Under the pieces are notes generated by a model. That model saw only the letters and a list, made by a program, of their open reading frames with translations. It did not search any database and was not told where the DNA came from. 32,338 nt of DNA from Sporomusaceae bacterium. Its GTDB lineage: Bacteria > Bacillota > Negativicutes > Sporomusales > UBA7701. Each line of letters starts with the position of its first letter. Position 1 is the stretch's first letter. Positions 7,492 to 14,170 of the stretch are shown here, piece by piece. Location of the stretch: contig JAVKTQ010000024.1 of the NCBI GenBank assembly GCA_031460455.1, positions 1-32,338 of the forward strand, read 5' to 3'. A program made the position numbers and the translations under genes.

Positions 7492-7597
7492 GTATTCGCG
7501 GCGATTTTATTTAGTGTAGCCGGATTTTACCTGGGTTTCCTCTTTCCCTGGATAACGAAATTGCTGCCCGCCAAAATCATGGATGGCAAGCATTGAT
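7492..7597 (+). CDS. Possible small membrane peptide (low support)
   Basis: The frame ending at the TGA at 7595-7597 reads VFAAILFSVAGFYLGFLFPW, then ITKLLPAKIMDGKH, which is one convincing hydrophobic helix. No ATG, GTG or TTG lies at the expected place after the purine-rich GGGGGCGAGGAA; only non-canonical starts are available. It may be a real small protein with an unusual start, or a remnant. The rest of 7371-7749 shows no gene. Confidence 0.25.
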
Positions 7598-7667
7598 AGT
7601 TCTCGCTTGCTGCAGGTCTTCGGCAGCATCTTCAACCGCTGGCAAACCATTGCACATACTCTGTTGG

Positions 7668-7700
7668 GCCGTATCGACTTATCGAATACGGCTTCTTTTT
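7668..7700 (+). terminator. Stem-loop with T tract
   Basis: GCCGTATCGA and TCGAATACGGC pair with a one-base bulge around CTTA and are followed by TTCTTTTTT. It would end a transcript covering the small hydrophobic ORF region. Confidence 0.6.
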
Positions 7701-7711
7701 TGCCCTGATAT

Positions 7712-7741
7712 GAGGAGGCATCCGACCGGGATGCTCCTTCA
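7712..7741 (-). terminator. Hairpin after the HPP gene
   Basis: GGAGGCATCC and GGATGCTCC pair around GACCG with one bulged base. The T tract on the minus strand is poor, so this is a weak call. Confidence 0.35.
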
Positions 7742-7749
7742 TGAAAGTA

Positions 7750-8259
7750 TTATATCCAGTATTGGGGATAGGGCCTCTTTGCTATCCAGTTGTTATATAT
7801 AAAGGCAAATGAGACCAAGATCAGGCTGCCTGCTATGACCGGCACCAAAACCGCTTGCCACGACAAGGCGGCGTTTTGCATCATGAAAAAAAGAGGATCG
7901 GCGGCAGCTGGGGGGTGGAGCGTTCTTGATAGCTGCATTGCCGCAACAGCGACACCGACGGCAAGGGACAACGACCACCATTCTATTCCCAGGGAGCTGT
8001 AACATATTAGGCCGATCATGCTTGATATGAGATGTCCGCCGATCAGGCTTCGCGGTTGGGCGTACGCGCTGGCCGGAATGGCAAAGAGGATCACACTGCT
8101 GGCGCCAAATGAAGGAATCAGAAAAGTTAATCCTGACAAAGCCGACAATAAAGCAATTAACCCAATTCCCGCGAGACATCCGAAGGACGAGCCCCCAACC
8201 CTGAGAGCATGCAGCCTGCGGACACGATTTTTTCTACGATTAACTTGTATAACTTCCAT
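7750..8259 (-). CDS. HPP-family integral membrane protein
   Basis: This 169-residue protein has four or five hydrophobic segments: about residues 25-47, 50-70, 72-90, 92-112 and 135-155. It carries the family signature HPP in SRTLHPPAAADPL and the first conserved block SFGASSVILFAIP. HPP proteins are bacterial and plastid membrane proteins; plant members have been linked to nitrite transport, and the bacterial function is mostly unknown. It is the last intact gene of the island and is convergent with the small ORF region. The gene ends in TGGATATAA, and its start is an ATG preceded by CGAGG. Confidence 0.75.
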   Translation of the reverse strand: MEVIQVNRRKNRVRRLHALRVGGSSFGCLAGIGLIALLSALSGLTFLIPSFGASSVILFAIPASAYAQPRSLIGGHLISSMIGLICYSSLGIEWWSLSLAVGVAVAAMQLSRTLHPPAAADPLFFMMQNAALSWQAVLVPVIAGSLILVSFAFIYNNWIAKRPYPQYWI

Positions 8260-8729
8260 TGTAAGCCTCGATCTAGTGATATTTGCTGGGAGATCATTTT
8301 CAGTCTAACATAAGTGGAATGCTTGCTCAACTAACAACTCGTATTTTATTAGGGGGATTTTTGTAATATGAATACATTTTCCGCATAAAAATTAGTAGGA
8401 TAAAGGCTTGATTCAAAAGCGATGCTCAATGTAAAATATCACTACATACAACTTGTTATTACTAAATGGGTTTTTAGTGCGGGGCTTGAGTGGCATTTTT
8501 GGCCAGCTGCCTAAGGCAGTCGCGAATGTGGTTGTATCGCGTACAAACCCCACATTTTGCCCACGCCATTAAGGAAAATATGACTATTATCGTTAATGAT
8601 GTTACAGAGTCAGTCCGCCTGAAAGTCAGTATTTCCGCTAGCTTGTCACACATTGATTACGATTTTACAGTTTATAATCTCATGGGTAGCATTATGTAAA
8701 AAAATTGATCTCGTCTGTTGAAGAATTTT
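8260..8729. other. AT-rich non-coding region with two adjacent hairpins
   Basis: I see no supported gene here; the 69-codon frame at 8490-8699 has no ribosome binding site or recognisable family. Two hairpins sit side by side: CTGCC-TAA-GGCAG (8507-8519), and a longer stem whose arms AATGTGG/CCACATT (8525-8531 and 8550-8556) enclose TTGTA-TCGCG-TACAA. They could belong to a small RNA or to recombination sites at the island end. Confidence 0.35.
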
Positions 8730-8749
8730 GGGACCAATCTGCGGACCAA
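8730..8749. repeat. 20-bp island-end repeat, right copy
   Basis: This is an exact copy of 1900-1919, lying 128 bases inside the right attachment repeat. See the left copy for its internal two-unit structure. Confidence 0.6.
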
Positions 8750-8877
8750 AAACCTTATATGTCGTAACAATTTGGCTTAGATTCTTTAGATCGTTTAATA
8801 TTTGCCAAGCCCGCAAATCCTTGATATACTGGCACTCATTGAAATCACGTAGACGTATTAAGACTCGTTTCGACGAA

Positions 8878-8923
8878 TTCCCAAGCCGTGGGTCGCGAGT
8901 TCGAATCTCGTTGCCCGCTCCAA
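8878..8923. repeat. Attachment site copy 2: 3' fragment of tRNA-Gly
   Basis: This is the exact 46-bp duplicate of 1803-1848. It begins in the anticodon loop and includes the T arm, acceptor 3' strand and CCA, but no 5' half, so it cannot make a tRNA. It marks the right boundary of the island. Confidence 0.9.
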
Positions 8924-8957
8924 AAAAGCCTTCCGGCAAACCGCCGGAAGGCTTTTT
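8923..8957 (+). terminator. Native tRNA-Gly terminator, displaced by the island
   Basis: AAAAAGCCTTCCGGC (8923-8937) and its exact complement (8943-8957) form a 15-bp stem ending in TTTTT. It directly follows the truncated tRNA fragment, as expected for the original terminator before island insertion. Confidence 0.8.
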
Positions 8958-8985
8958 CCTTCTGCCTGGCAAGCCGGGTTTTTCC

Positions 8986-9014
8986 TTGACAACCCCTGGC
9001 GACGGGAGTATACT
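8986..9014 (+). promoter_or_regulatory. Strong sigma-A promoter for the glycine riboswitch transcript
   Basis: TTGACA (8986-8991) and TATACT (9009-9014) are separated by exactly 17 bases. Transcription would start near 9021, about 95 bases before the aptamer. Confidence 0.8.
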
Positions 9015-9115
9015 TTAAAAGTGTTCTGAAAAATTAATACTTGTGTCCATATGAAAGCTACGGAACAGCCGGGCCGGGGAAGTCCCCAAGCCTGCGGAAC
9101 CGTGGCCGGATGGAA

Positions 9116-9199
9116 CTCTGGAGAGCCCCTGAATAAGGGCGCCGAAGGTGCAAGTCGGCATACGCGCAGCCGATGAATCTCTCAGGCAAAAGGACAGAG
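9116..9199 (+). ncRNA. Glycine riboswitch aptamer (single)
   Basis: The RNA shows the class hallmarks in order: P1 strand CTCTG with GAGAG, the core GCCGAAGGTGCAAG, the segment AATCTCTCAGGCAAAAGGAC, and the closing CAGAG that pairs with the first CTCTG. Only one full aptamer is present. The preceding region 9060-9103 folds into its own helix and may be a degenerate partner. Glycine aptamers usually switch on expression of glycine catabolism or transport genes when glycine is high. Here the downstream gene is a LivK-like binding protein. Confidence 0.92.
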
Positions 9200-9260
9200 C
9201 AGTTGATTGATCCGGTCGCGTATTTTTGCGTGGCGGAAAACTCAAATGTCCATTCTTCGG

Positions 9261-9287
9261 AGTCAAATCGTATGATTTGACTTTTTT
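9261..9287 (+). terminator. Riboswitch expression-platform terminator
   Basis: AGTCAAATC (9261-9269) and GATTTGACT (9274-9282) pair around GTAT and run into TTTTTT. It lies between aptamer and coding region, as for transcription control. CTCAAAT at 9241 could compete for the ATTTGA arm as part of an antiterminator (inference). Confidence 0.8.
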
Positions 9288-9456
9288 GTTTTGCTTTTTG
9301 GCCGCAGCCATGGGAGACCAACGGGGAGCGTAGGCCCAATCATACCGGTTGGGGGGATGGAAGCGGTCGGGAAGGCGGCGTCGCGGGCGATGCCGCGCCG
9401 GGCAGATAGCGGAAGCTAGATGGCGGCGAAACAAAACCAAAAGGGAGAGATTGAAA

Positions 9457-10629
9457 ATGATGCGTAAAACAGTATTAAAAATCACGGTATTATCACTGGT
9501 CGTAATCCTGCTGGCAGGTCTTCTGTCCGGTTGCGGAAGCAATTCCTCTTCCGCCGAAATAAAAATCGGCCTGCTCAACGAACTGACCGGCGGCAACGCC
9601 ACCTTCGGCGCCTCCACCACCAACGGCGCCAAAATGGCTATAAAAGAAGCCAACGCCAAGGGCGGCGTCCTCGGCAAACAGATCAAAGCCATCGTCGCCG
9701 ACAACAAAAGCGAGCCTTCCGAGTCGGCCAACGGCATGACCAAGCTCCTCACCCAGGATAAAGTCGTCGCCGTCACCGGCGTCTTCGCCAGCTCCAACGC
9801 CATCGCCGCCTCCAACGTCGTCGAATCGGTCAAGGTGCCCTTCCTCGCCGTCGGCGCCACCAACCCCAAGGTGACCGTGGACGAAAAAAGCGGCAAAGTT
9901 AAAGACTACACCTTCCGGGTATGCTTCATCGACCCCTTCCAGGGAACGGTAGGCGCCAACTTCGCCCTCAATACCCTTAAACTCAAAAAAGCCGTCATCC
10001 TCGTCGACAACAGCAGCGACTACAGCAAAGGCCTGGCGTCCTTCTTCAAAGCCGCCTTCGCCAAAGGCGGCGGCGCCGTACTCGGCGAAGAAGCCTATCT
10101 GCAGAAAGACCAGGACTTCAAAGCCATCCTCACAAAAGCTAAAGCTCTCAACCCCGAATTGATCTACGTCCCCGGCTATTACGAAGAAGTCGGCAAAATC
10201 GTCAAACAGGCCCGCGAACTCGGCATCGCCGCCCCGATCGTCGGCGGCGACGGCTGGGATTCTCCCAAGCTCGTCGAAGTAGGCACCGCTGCCGCCCTTA
10301 ACAACACCTACTTCACCAACCACTACTCCGTCGACGACACCAGCGCCGCCTCCAAGGCCTTCGTCGACGCCTACAAAAAAGAGTACGGGCAAGCCCCCGA
10401 CGCCATGGCCGTCCTCGGCTACGACGCCGCCAACGTCCTCATCGACGCCATCAAGCGCGCGGGCAGCACCGAGCCGGCCAAAATCCGCGAGGCCCTCGCC
10501 GCCACCAAAGACTTCCCGGCCATCACCGGGGCCACCACCCTCAACGCCACCCACGACGCCGTCAAAAGCGCAGTCATCATCGAAATGAAAGACGGCAAAC
10601 AGGTCTACAAAGCGACCGTCAAACCCTAA
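9457..10629 (+). CDS. LivK-like branched-chain/small amino acid ABC binding lipoprotein
   Basis: I choose ATG 9457, preceded by AAGGGAGAGATTGAAA; the frame is open upstream to 9349, but that part is GC-rich leader. The 390-residue product starts with a lipoprotein signal (lipobox LLSGC, Cys26). It continues as a type I periplasmic binding protein (Peripla_BP_6): IKIGLLNELTGGNATFG, then the block GGVLGKQIKAIVADNKSEP and the hinge regions typical of LivK/LivJ. It would be anchored outside the cytoplasmic membrane and deliver an amino acid to a LivHMGF permease, but no permease genes follow; a terminator ends the gene. Control by a glycine riboswitch suggests glycine or a related small amino acid as ligand. 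Codons are strongly C-ending, unlike the island upstream. Confidence 0.85.
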   Translation: MMRKTVLKITVLSLVVILLAGLLSGCGSNSSSAEIKIGLLNELTGGNATFGASTTNGAKMAIKEANAKGGVLGKQIKAIVADNKSEPSESANGMTKLLTQDKVVAVTGVFASSNAIAASNVVESVKVPFLAVGATNPKVTVDEKSGKVKDYTFRVCFIDPFQGTVGANFALNTLKLKKAVILVDNSSDYSKGLASFFKAAFAKGGGAVLGEEAYLQKDQDFKAILTKAKALNPELIYVPGYYEEVGKIVKQARELGIAAPIVGGDGWDSPKLVEVGTAAALNNTYFTNHYSVDDTSAASKAFVDAYKKEYGQAPDAMAVLGYDAANVLIDAIKRAGSTEPAKIREALAATKDFPAITGATTLNATHDAVKSAVIIEMKDGKQVYKATVKP

Positions 10630-10654
10630 CCGCAAAGAAATCGCCGCTGAAAGA

Positions 10655-10679
10655 GGCTCCGGACAATCCGGAGCCTTTT
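10655..10679 (+). terminator. Terminator after livK-like gene
   Basis: GGCTCCGGA (10655-10663) and TCCGGAGCC (10667-10675) pair around CAA, followed by TTTT. It separates this gene from the convergent XRE-cupin gene. Confidence 0.8.
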
Positions 10680-10697
10680 CTTCGTCAACAAGCCGTT

Positions 10698-11246
10698 CTA
10701 GCCGTAGTAAATGATATTCAGCAGCCGCGCTGCGTCATCGCCGGCGTTTTCGCTCCGGTGGGCCGTATCGGCCGCGAACCTGATCGAATCACCGGCGCAC
10801 AAGCTTATCTTCTCCCGCTGCACAGACACCTCGACCGCGCCCTCCAGCACAAACAGATACTCCTCCACCCCCTTCATATGGCCGGCGTTGTCCAGCGCCG
10901 CCCCCGGCGCCAGGTCGATCGCCAGCACCTCCAGGCGGTGGGGCGCATAATACGGGAAAATGCTCGCGATGGCATGGCCCGCCTCCTCGTTAAATGGTAC
11001 CCGGTCCGCCTTGCGCACCACCGTGAAACTGTCCTCCCGGCTGCCGATCAGCGTCGTCAGCGGCGTCTTGAGCGCCTGGGCGATCTTCCACAGCACCGTG
11101 ATCGTCGGCGTCGCCCGGCCGCGCTCGATCTCCCCCAGCATGCTCCTGCTCACCGCCGACCTCTCCGCCAGCTCCTCCAGCGTCAGTTGGCGGCGCTTCC
11201 GCAGCTCCTTCAGATTCGCCGCGACATTCTTGCCGATTTCCTCCAT
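10698..11246 (-). CDS. XRE-family regulator with C-terminal cupin domain
   Basis: The start is the ATG at 11246-11244, four or five bases after CCGGAGGA; the frame is open further upstream but lacks a ribosome binding site. The 182-residue protein has an XRE helix-turn-helix (about residues 8-65: LKELRKRRQLTLEELAERS, then VSRSMLGEIERGRATPTI). A cupin_2 sensor follows (about 105-180, with GHMKGVEEYLFVLEGAVEV and AGDSIRFAADTAHRSEN). Such HTH-cupin proteins repress transporter or catabolic genes and sense a small ligand in the cupin barrel. It is divergent from the small ORF and phzF-like gene at 11377-12363. The palindrome at 11308-11319 overlaps its probable -35 region, suggesting autoregulation and possibly control of the neighbour. 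Confidence 0.85.
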   Translation of the reverse strand: MEEIGKNVAANLKELRKRRQLTLEELAERSAVSRSMLGEIERGRATPTITVLWKIAQALKTPLTTLIGSREDSFTVVRKADRVPFNEEAGHAIASIFPYYAPHRLEVLAIDLAPGAALDNAGHMKGVEEYLFVLEGAVEVSVQREKISLCAGDSIRFAADTAHRSENAGDDAARLLNIIYYG

Positions 11247-11307
11247 AAAGTCCTCCGGTATATTGACTATATTTCCAATATAATATATACTAAACACGAC
11301 CTGCCGA

Positions 11308-11319
11308 CCAATATATTGG
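11308..11319. promoter_or_regulatory. Palindrome CCAATATATTGG, putative XRE-cupin operator
   Basis: The 12-bp perfect palindrome lies 62 bases upstream of the XRE-cupin start. On the minus strand its TTGG begins a candidate -35 (TTGGTC) 16 bases from TATATA. A half-site TTCCAATATA recurs at 11273-11282. Operator function is inferred from position. Confidence 0.4.
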
Positions 11320-11376
11320 AATTTACGTTTATTATAGCATGTTTTTTGCCCGGCAGCCATAGAGGAGGAATAAGCC

Positions 11377-11442
11377 ATGGAAATCATGAATTGCCTTGAT
11401 GCCCAGGGCAACCAGCCCCTCGTCCCCGCCGCCGGCGGATAA
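11377..11442 (+). CDS. Small 21-residue ORF upstream of phzF-like gene
   Basis: ATG 11377 follows GAGGAGGAATAAGCC, a clear ribosome binding site, and encodes MEIMNCLDAQGNQPLVPAAG plus one G before TAA at 11440-11442. The phzF-like start lies 27 bases later. The good initiation signal and short length fit a leader peptide or a small protein. No family is recognised. Confidence 0.4.
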   Translation: MEIMNCLDAQGNQPLVPAAGG

Positions 11443-11469
11443 TACCGGCCATCGAAAGGAAGTGTCAGC

Positions 11470-12363
11470 ATGAAAACCTTCCCCTTCAAAAAAATCGACG
11501 CCTTCACCGACGGCCGCGCCACAGGCAACCCCGCCGGCTGCATCTACCTCGGCGCCGACACCGTCATCACTGCCGGCGAAATGCAGCAGATCGCCCGCGA
11601 ACTCAAAGGCTTCGTCAACGAAGTCGGCTACCTTCGCCCCGTCGAAGGCGGTTTCGCCCTGCAATTCTACTCCTCCGAATGCGCGGTCGAATTCTGCGGC
11701 CACGCCACCATCGCCGTCATGTACGACCTCATCAGCGGCAGCGAAGCGCTCCGCCGCCAAAAGGAACTATATCTCCGCGTTGGCGACGACCGGCTGGCCG
11801 TCCTCAACCGCATTCCCGAGGAAAACGCCGTCTACATCACCGCCCCGCCGCCCCGTCCCCTTCCCTGCGCGCTTGCGGCCGAGACCATAGCCCACGCCCT
11901 GGCGGCGGCTGCCGCCGCCGTCGACACCGCCTTGCCGGTGCGGCTCATCAATGCCGGCCTCCGCACCCTCATCCTGCCGCTCGCCTCCCTGGACGCCTGC
12001 CTCGCCCTCAGGCCCCCGCAGGAAGAGCTCCGCCTTTTCTGCGAACAAAACGGCATCGACATCATCCTCGCCTTCGCCCGCGAGACAGCCCTGCCCGCAG
12101 CCCACTTCCGCACCCGCGTCTTCGCCCCCAAATACGGCTACCTCGAAGACCCGGCCACCGGCTCGGGCAACGCCGCTTTCGGCCACTACCTCCACGACCG
12201 GGAGCTGTGGCGGCCGGACGGCGTCACCATCGAGCAAGGCCCATCCCGCGACAACCCCAACATCGTCAAGCTCCGCAGCGCTGGCGACGGCCACGACCGC
12301 CGCATCCTCTTCGGCGGCGGCGCCGTGCTGCGCATCAGCGGCCAATACTGCCTCCACGGCTGA
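11470..12363 (+). CDS. PhzF-family epimerase/isomerase-like protein
   Basis: This 297-residue protein has the two-lobed diaminopimelate-epimerase-like fold of the PhzF family. The N-terminal block FKKIDAFTDGRATGNPAGC is diagnostic. The catalytic acid is probably Glu51 in NEVGYL, where many homologues read SET. ECAVEFCGHATIA (residues 70-82) and DPATGSGNAAFGHYL (227-241) are the two conserved nucleotide/substrate loops. PhzF of Pseudomonas isomerises trans-2,3-dihydro-3-hydroxyanthranilate in phenazine synthesis, but most homologues, like this one, stand outside phenazine operons and have unknown substrates. It starts at ATG 11470 after GAAAGGAAG and shares a promoter region with the divergent XRE-cupin regulator. 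I would not infer phenazine production. Confidence 0.85.
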   Translation: MKTFPFKKIDAFTDGRATGNPAGCIYLGADTVITAGEMQQIARELKGFVNEVGYLRPVEGGFALQFYSSECAVEFCGHATIAVMYDLISGSEALRRQKELYLRVGDDRLAVLNRIPEENAVYITAPPPRPLPCALAAETIAHALAAAAAAVDTALPVRLINAGLRTLILPLASLDACLALRPPQEELRLFCEQNGIDIILAFARETALPAAHFRTRVFAPKYGYLEDPATGSGNAAFGHYLHDRELWRPDGVTIEQGPSRDNPNIVKLRSAGDGHDRRILFGGGAVLRISGQYCLHG

Positions 12364-12396
12364 CCACATTCCCCAGGCCCGCCCCCAAACCGCCCC

Positions 12397-12428
12397 AAGC
12401 CCTCCGGCGTCCCCGCCGGAGGGCTTTC
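12397..12428 (+). terminator. Terminator after phzF-like gene
   Basis: AAGCCCTCCGGCG (12397-12409) pairs perfectly with 12414-12426 around TCCC. The T tract is short (TTT), so efficiency is uncertain. Confidence 0.6.
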
Positions 12429-12672
12429 ATCATCCGGCGCAGCCAATATCAGGACAAACCTCCTTTTCCTAGCAGGAAGGCATCAAACTGCGGCGAAAAT
12501 AAACAAAGCGGTTCCATAATCCGGCACAGGCCGGGGACAGTCCGCATCCCGGCGTCGCCCGCCGGGGCGCGCAGGATACGGTCGCCGCCAAAAAGCCACA
12601 CTATTCCCGCCGGGGCATAAATCGCTGCCGCCCCGCATAGAAAACAACATAACGAGCAGGAGGTATAAAATA

Positions 12673-13893
12673 ATGGCTCTCATCGGCAAAGCCCTCGTCG
12701 CCCAGGGAGGCGGCCCCACCGCCGTCATCAACCAGACCCTGGCCGGCATCGTCCTCGAAGCCCGCAAATTCTCCCAGATCACCAAAATATACGGCGCGGT
12801 CAACGGCGTCGCCGGCATAGTCCGCGAAGACTTCCTCGACCTCACCCAGGAAACCACCCACAACCTCGAACAGGTCGCCCTCACCCCCTCCTCCGCCCTC
12901 CTCTCCACCCGCGACAAGCCTGACAGCAAATACTGCCACGATATCTTCAAAGTCCTCAAAGCCCACGACATCCGCTACTTCTTCTACATCGGCGGCAACG
13001 ACTCCGCCGACACCGTCCGCATCGTCAACGACGAAGCCGAAGCCTCCGGCTACGAAATGCGGGCCATCCACGTCCCCAAAACCATCGACAACGACCTCAT
13101 GGGCAACGACCACACCCCCGGCTTCGGCTCGGCGGCGCGCTTCATCGCCCAGGCCTTCATGGGCATCAACCTCGACGTCCGCGCCCTGCCGGGCGTCTAC
13201 CTCGGCATCGTCATGGGCCGGCACGCCGGCTTCCTCGCTGCCTCCTCCGCCATCGCCCAGAAATACCCCGAAGACGGCCCCCACCTCATCTACCTGCCTG
13301 AGCGCACCTTCGACGTCGACGAATTCCTCGCCTCCGTCAAGAAAACCTACGACCAGCACCGCAAGTGCGTCGTCGCCCTCTCCGAAGGCATCTGCGACCG
13401 CTCCGGCGACCCCATCGTCGTCTCGCTGCGCAAAGACACCGAAGTCGACGCCCACGGCAACGTCTCCCTTTCCGGCAGCTGGGTCATCGGCGACCTCCTC
13501 AGCTCGCTGATCAAAGAGAAACTCGGCATTTCCCGCGTCCGCAGCGACACCTTCGGCTACCTCCAGCGCTCCTTCCTCGGCTGCGTCTCCGACGTCGACC
13601 AGCACGAAGCCCGCGAGGCCGGCGAACGCGCGGTCCAGATGGCCGTCTGGAACAACGTCGACGGCTCCATCGCCATCGTCCGGACCGGCTACTACTCGGT
13701 CGACTACCGTCTCCAGCCCCTCGCCGACGTCGCCGGCAAAACCCGCGTCATGCCCGACGAATTCATCAACGCCGACGGCAACCACATCACCGACGCCTTC
13801 AAATTCTACGTCCGGCCCCTCATGGGCTCCGGCCTGCCCTCGCCCTCCCAGCTCCGCGCGCCGCGCGTCCCCAAACTGCTTGAGCGCGAATAA
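12673..13893 (+). CDS. pfp: 6-phosphofructokinase, PPi-dependent type
   Basis: This 406-residue enzyme begins at ATG 12673 after AGGAGGTATAAAATA. It phosphorylates fructose 6-phosphate in glycolysis, reversibly if PPi is the donor. The phosphate-binding loop is GGGPTAVIN (residues 12-20). The donor-site motif is GGNDS (107-111), where ATP enzymes have GGDGS and PPi enzymes an Asp after the third position. The catalytic loop is PKTIDND (135-141), with the Lys that typifies PPi enzymes instead of the Gly of ATP enzymes. Both points favour pyrophosphate as donor. The Asn at the third position of GGNDS is less usual than the Asp of most PPi enzymes. The length fits the long-type clade. The gene stands alone with no other glycolytic gene nearby. 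Confidence 0.88.
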   Translation: MALIGKALVAQGGGPTAVINQTLAGIVLEARKFSQITKIYGAVNGVAGIVREDFLDLTQETTHNLEQVALTPSSALLSTRDKPDSKYCHDIFKVLKAHDIRYFFYIGGNDSADTVRIVNDEAEASGYEMRAIHVPKTIDNDLMGNDHTPGFGSAARFIAQAFMGINLDVRALPGVYLGIVMGRHAGFLAASSAIAQKYPEDGPHLIYLPERTFDVDEFLASVKKTYDQHRKCVVALSEGICDRSGDPIVVSLRKDTEVDAHGNVSLSGSWVIGDLLSSLIKEKLGISRVRSDTFGYLQRSFLGCVSDVDQHEAREAGERAVQMAVWNNVDGSIAIVRTGYYSVDYRLQPLADVAGKTRVMPDEFINADGNHITDAFKFYVRPLMGSGLPSPSQLRAPRVPKLLERE

Positions 13894-13898
13894 GAAAG

Positions 13899-13985
13899 CG
13901 GCCGTTAATAGACCCCATCTGCGGCGTTGCTCCTCAAAGCGCTTGCTTGCGTACGTCTCGAAGTACGCTTACGATGCTGCTAAAC
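13899..13985. repeat. Dispersed intergenic repeat, copy 1
   Basis: The block GGCCGTTAATAGACCCCATC, then TGCGGCGTTGC and a downstream GTACGTCTCGAAGTACGCTT, matches the copy at 32248-32338 in order and spacing. It lies directly after the phosphofructokinase stop codon. The second half contains an imperfect GTACG..CGTAC-type inverted repeat. Confidence 0.55.
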
Positions 13986-14108
13986 GTGCCAGTACAAACC
14001 AATCTGACAAACTTGGTCGCAGAGGAAACGGTGCCGCGCTTTTCCGGTGCGCCTTGCATCTGGGGCCTCTGAACGGCCGCCGACAAACTCCATCAAGACC
14101 TAGACACG

Positions 14109-14142
14109 AAAGGCCTCCGGGATCATCATCCCGGAGGCCTTT
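14109..14142. terminator. Bidirectional terminator between pfp and the response regulator
   Basis: AAAGGCCTCCGGGAT (14109-14123) is exactly complementary to 14128-14142 around CATC. Runs of A and T at both ends suit termination from both converging genes. Confidence 0.7.
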
Positions 14143-14170
14143 ATATATGCCCGTTGCCCGCTCCTGTGGC

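Larger units (their letters stand above)
1803..8923. mobile_element. tRNA-Gly genomic island, about 7.1 kb, no integrase seen
   Basis: The segment lies between two 46-bp exact repeats of the tRNA-Gly 3' half. A 20-bp sequence, gggaccaatctgcggaccaa, occurs just inside each end (1900-1919 and 8730-8749). The interior is visibly richer in A and T, with different codon use from the C-ending codons of both flanks. Its cargo is accessory: DsrE-like protein, reductive-dehalogenase-like protein, frameshifted SGNH esterase, iron-sulfur flavoprotein, GntR/RCK_C regulator and HPP protein. No integrase, excisionase or replication gene could be recognised on either strand, so it is probably a decayed or trans-mobilised island. 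The original tRNA terminator now lies beyond the right repeat. Confidence 0.85.

Noticed and set aside
1803-8923. Search for an integrase or transposase inside the island
   Set aside because: No frame on either strand shows a tyrosine- or serine-recombinase or transposase signature; I therefore do not list one.
8646-8972. Minus-strand frame containing GNEIRTRDPRLG
   Set aside because: This phrase is a common artefact of translating the reverse complement of a tRNA 3' half; here it covers the attachment repeat.
9060-9103. First aptamer of a tandem glycine riboswitch
   Set aside because: The GCCGAAGG core and the CTCTCAGGCAAAAGGAC segment occur only once, so I call a single aptamer and report this part separately.
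9493-10635. 380-codon Gly/Asp/Val-rich frame opposite the livK-like gene
   Set aside because: Antisense shadow; its composition follows from the C-ending codons of the real gene.
11470-12363. Phenazine biosynthesis
   Set aside because: Only a PhzF homologue is present; no other phz gene is near and most PhzF homologues act elsewhere.
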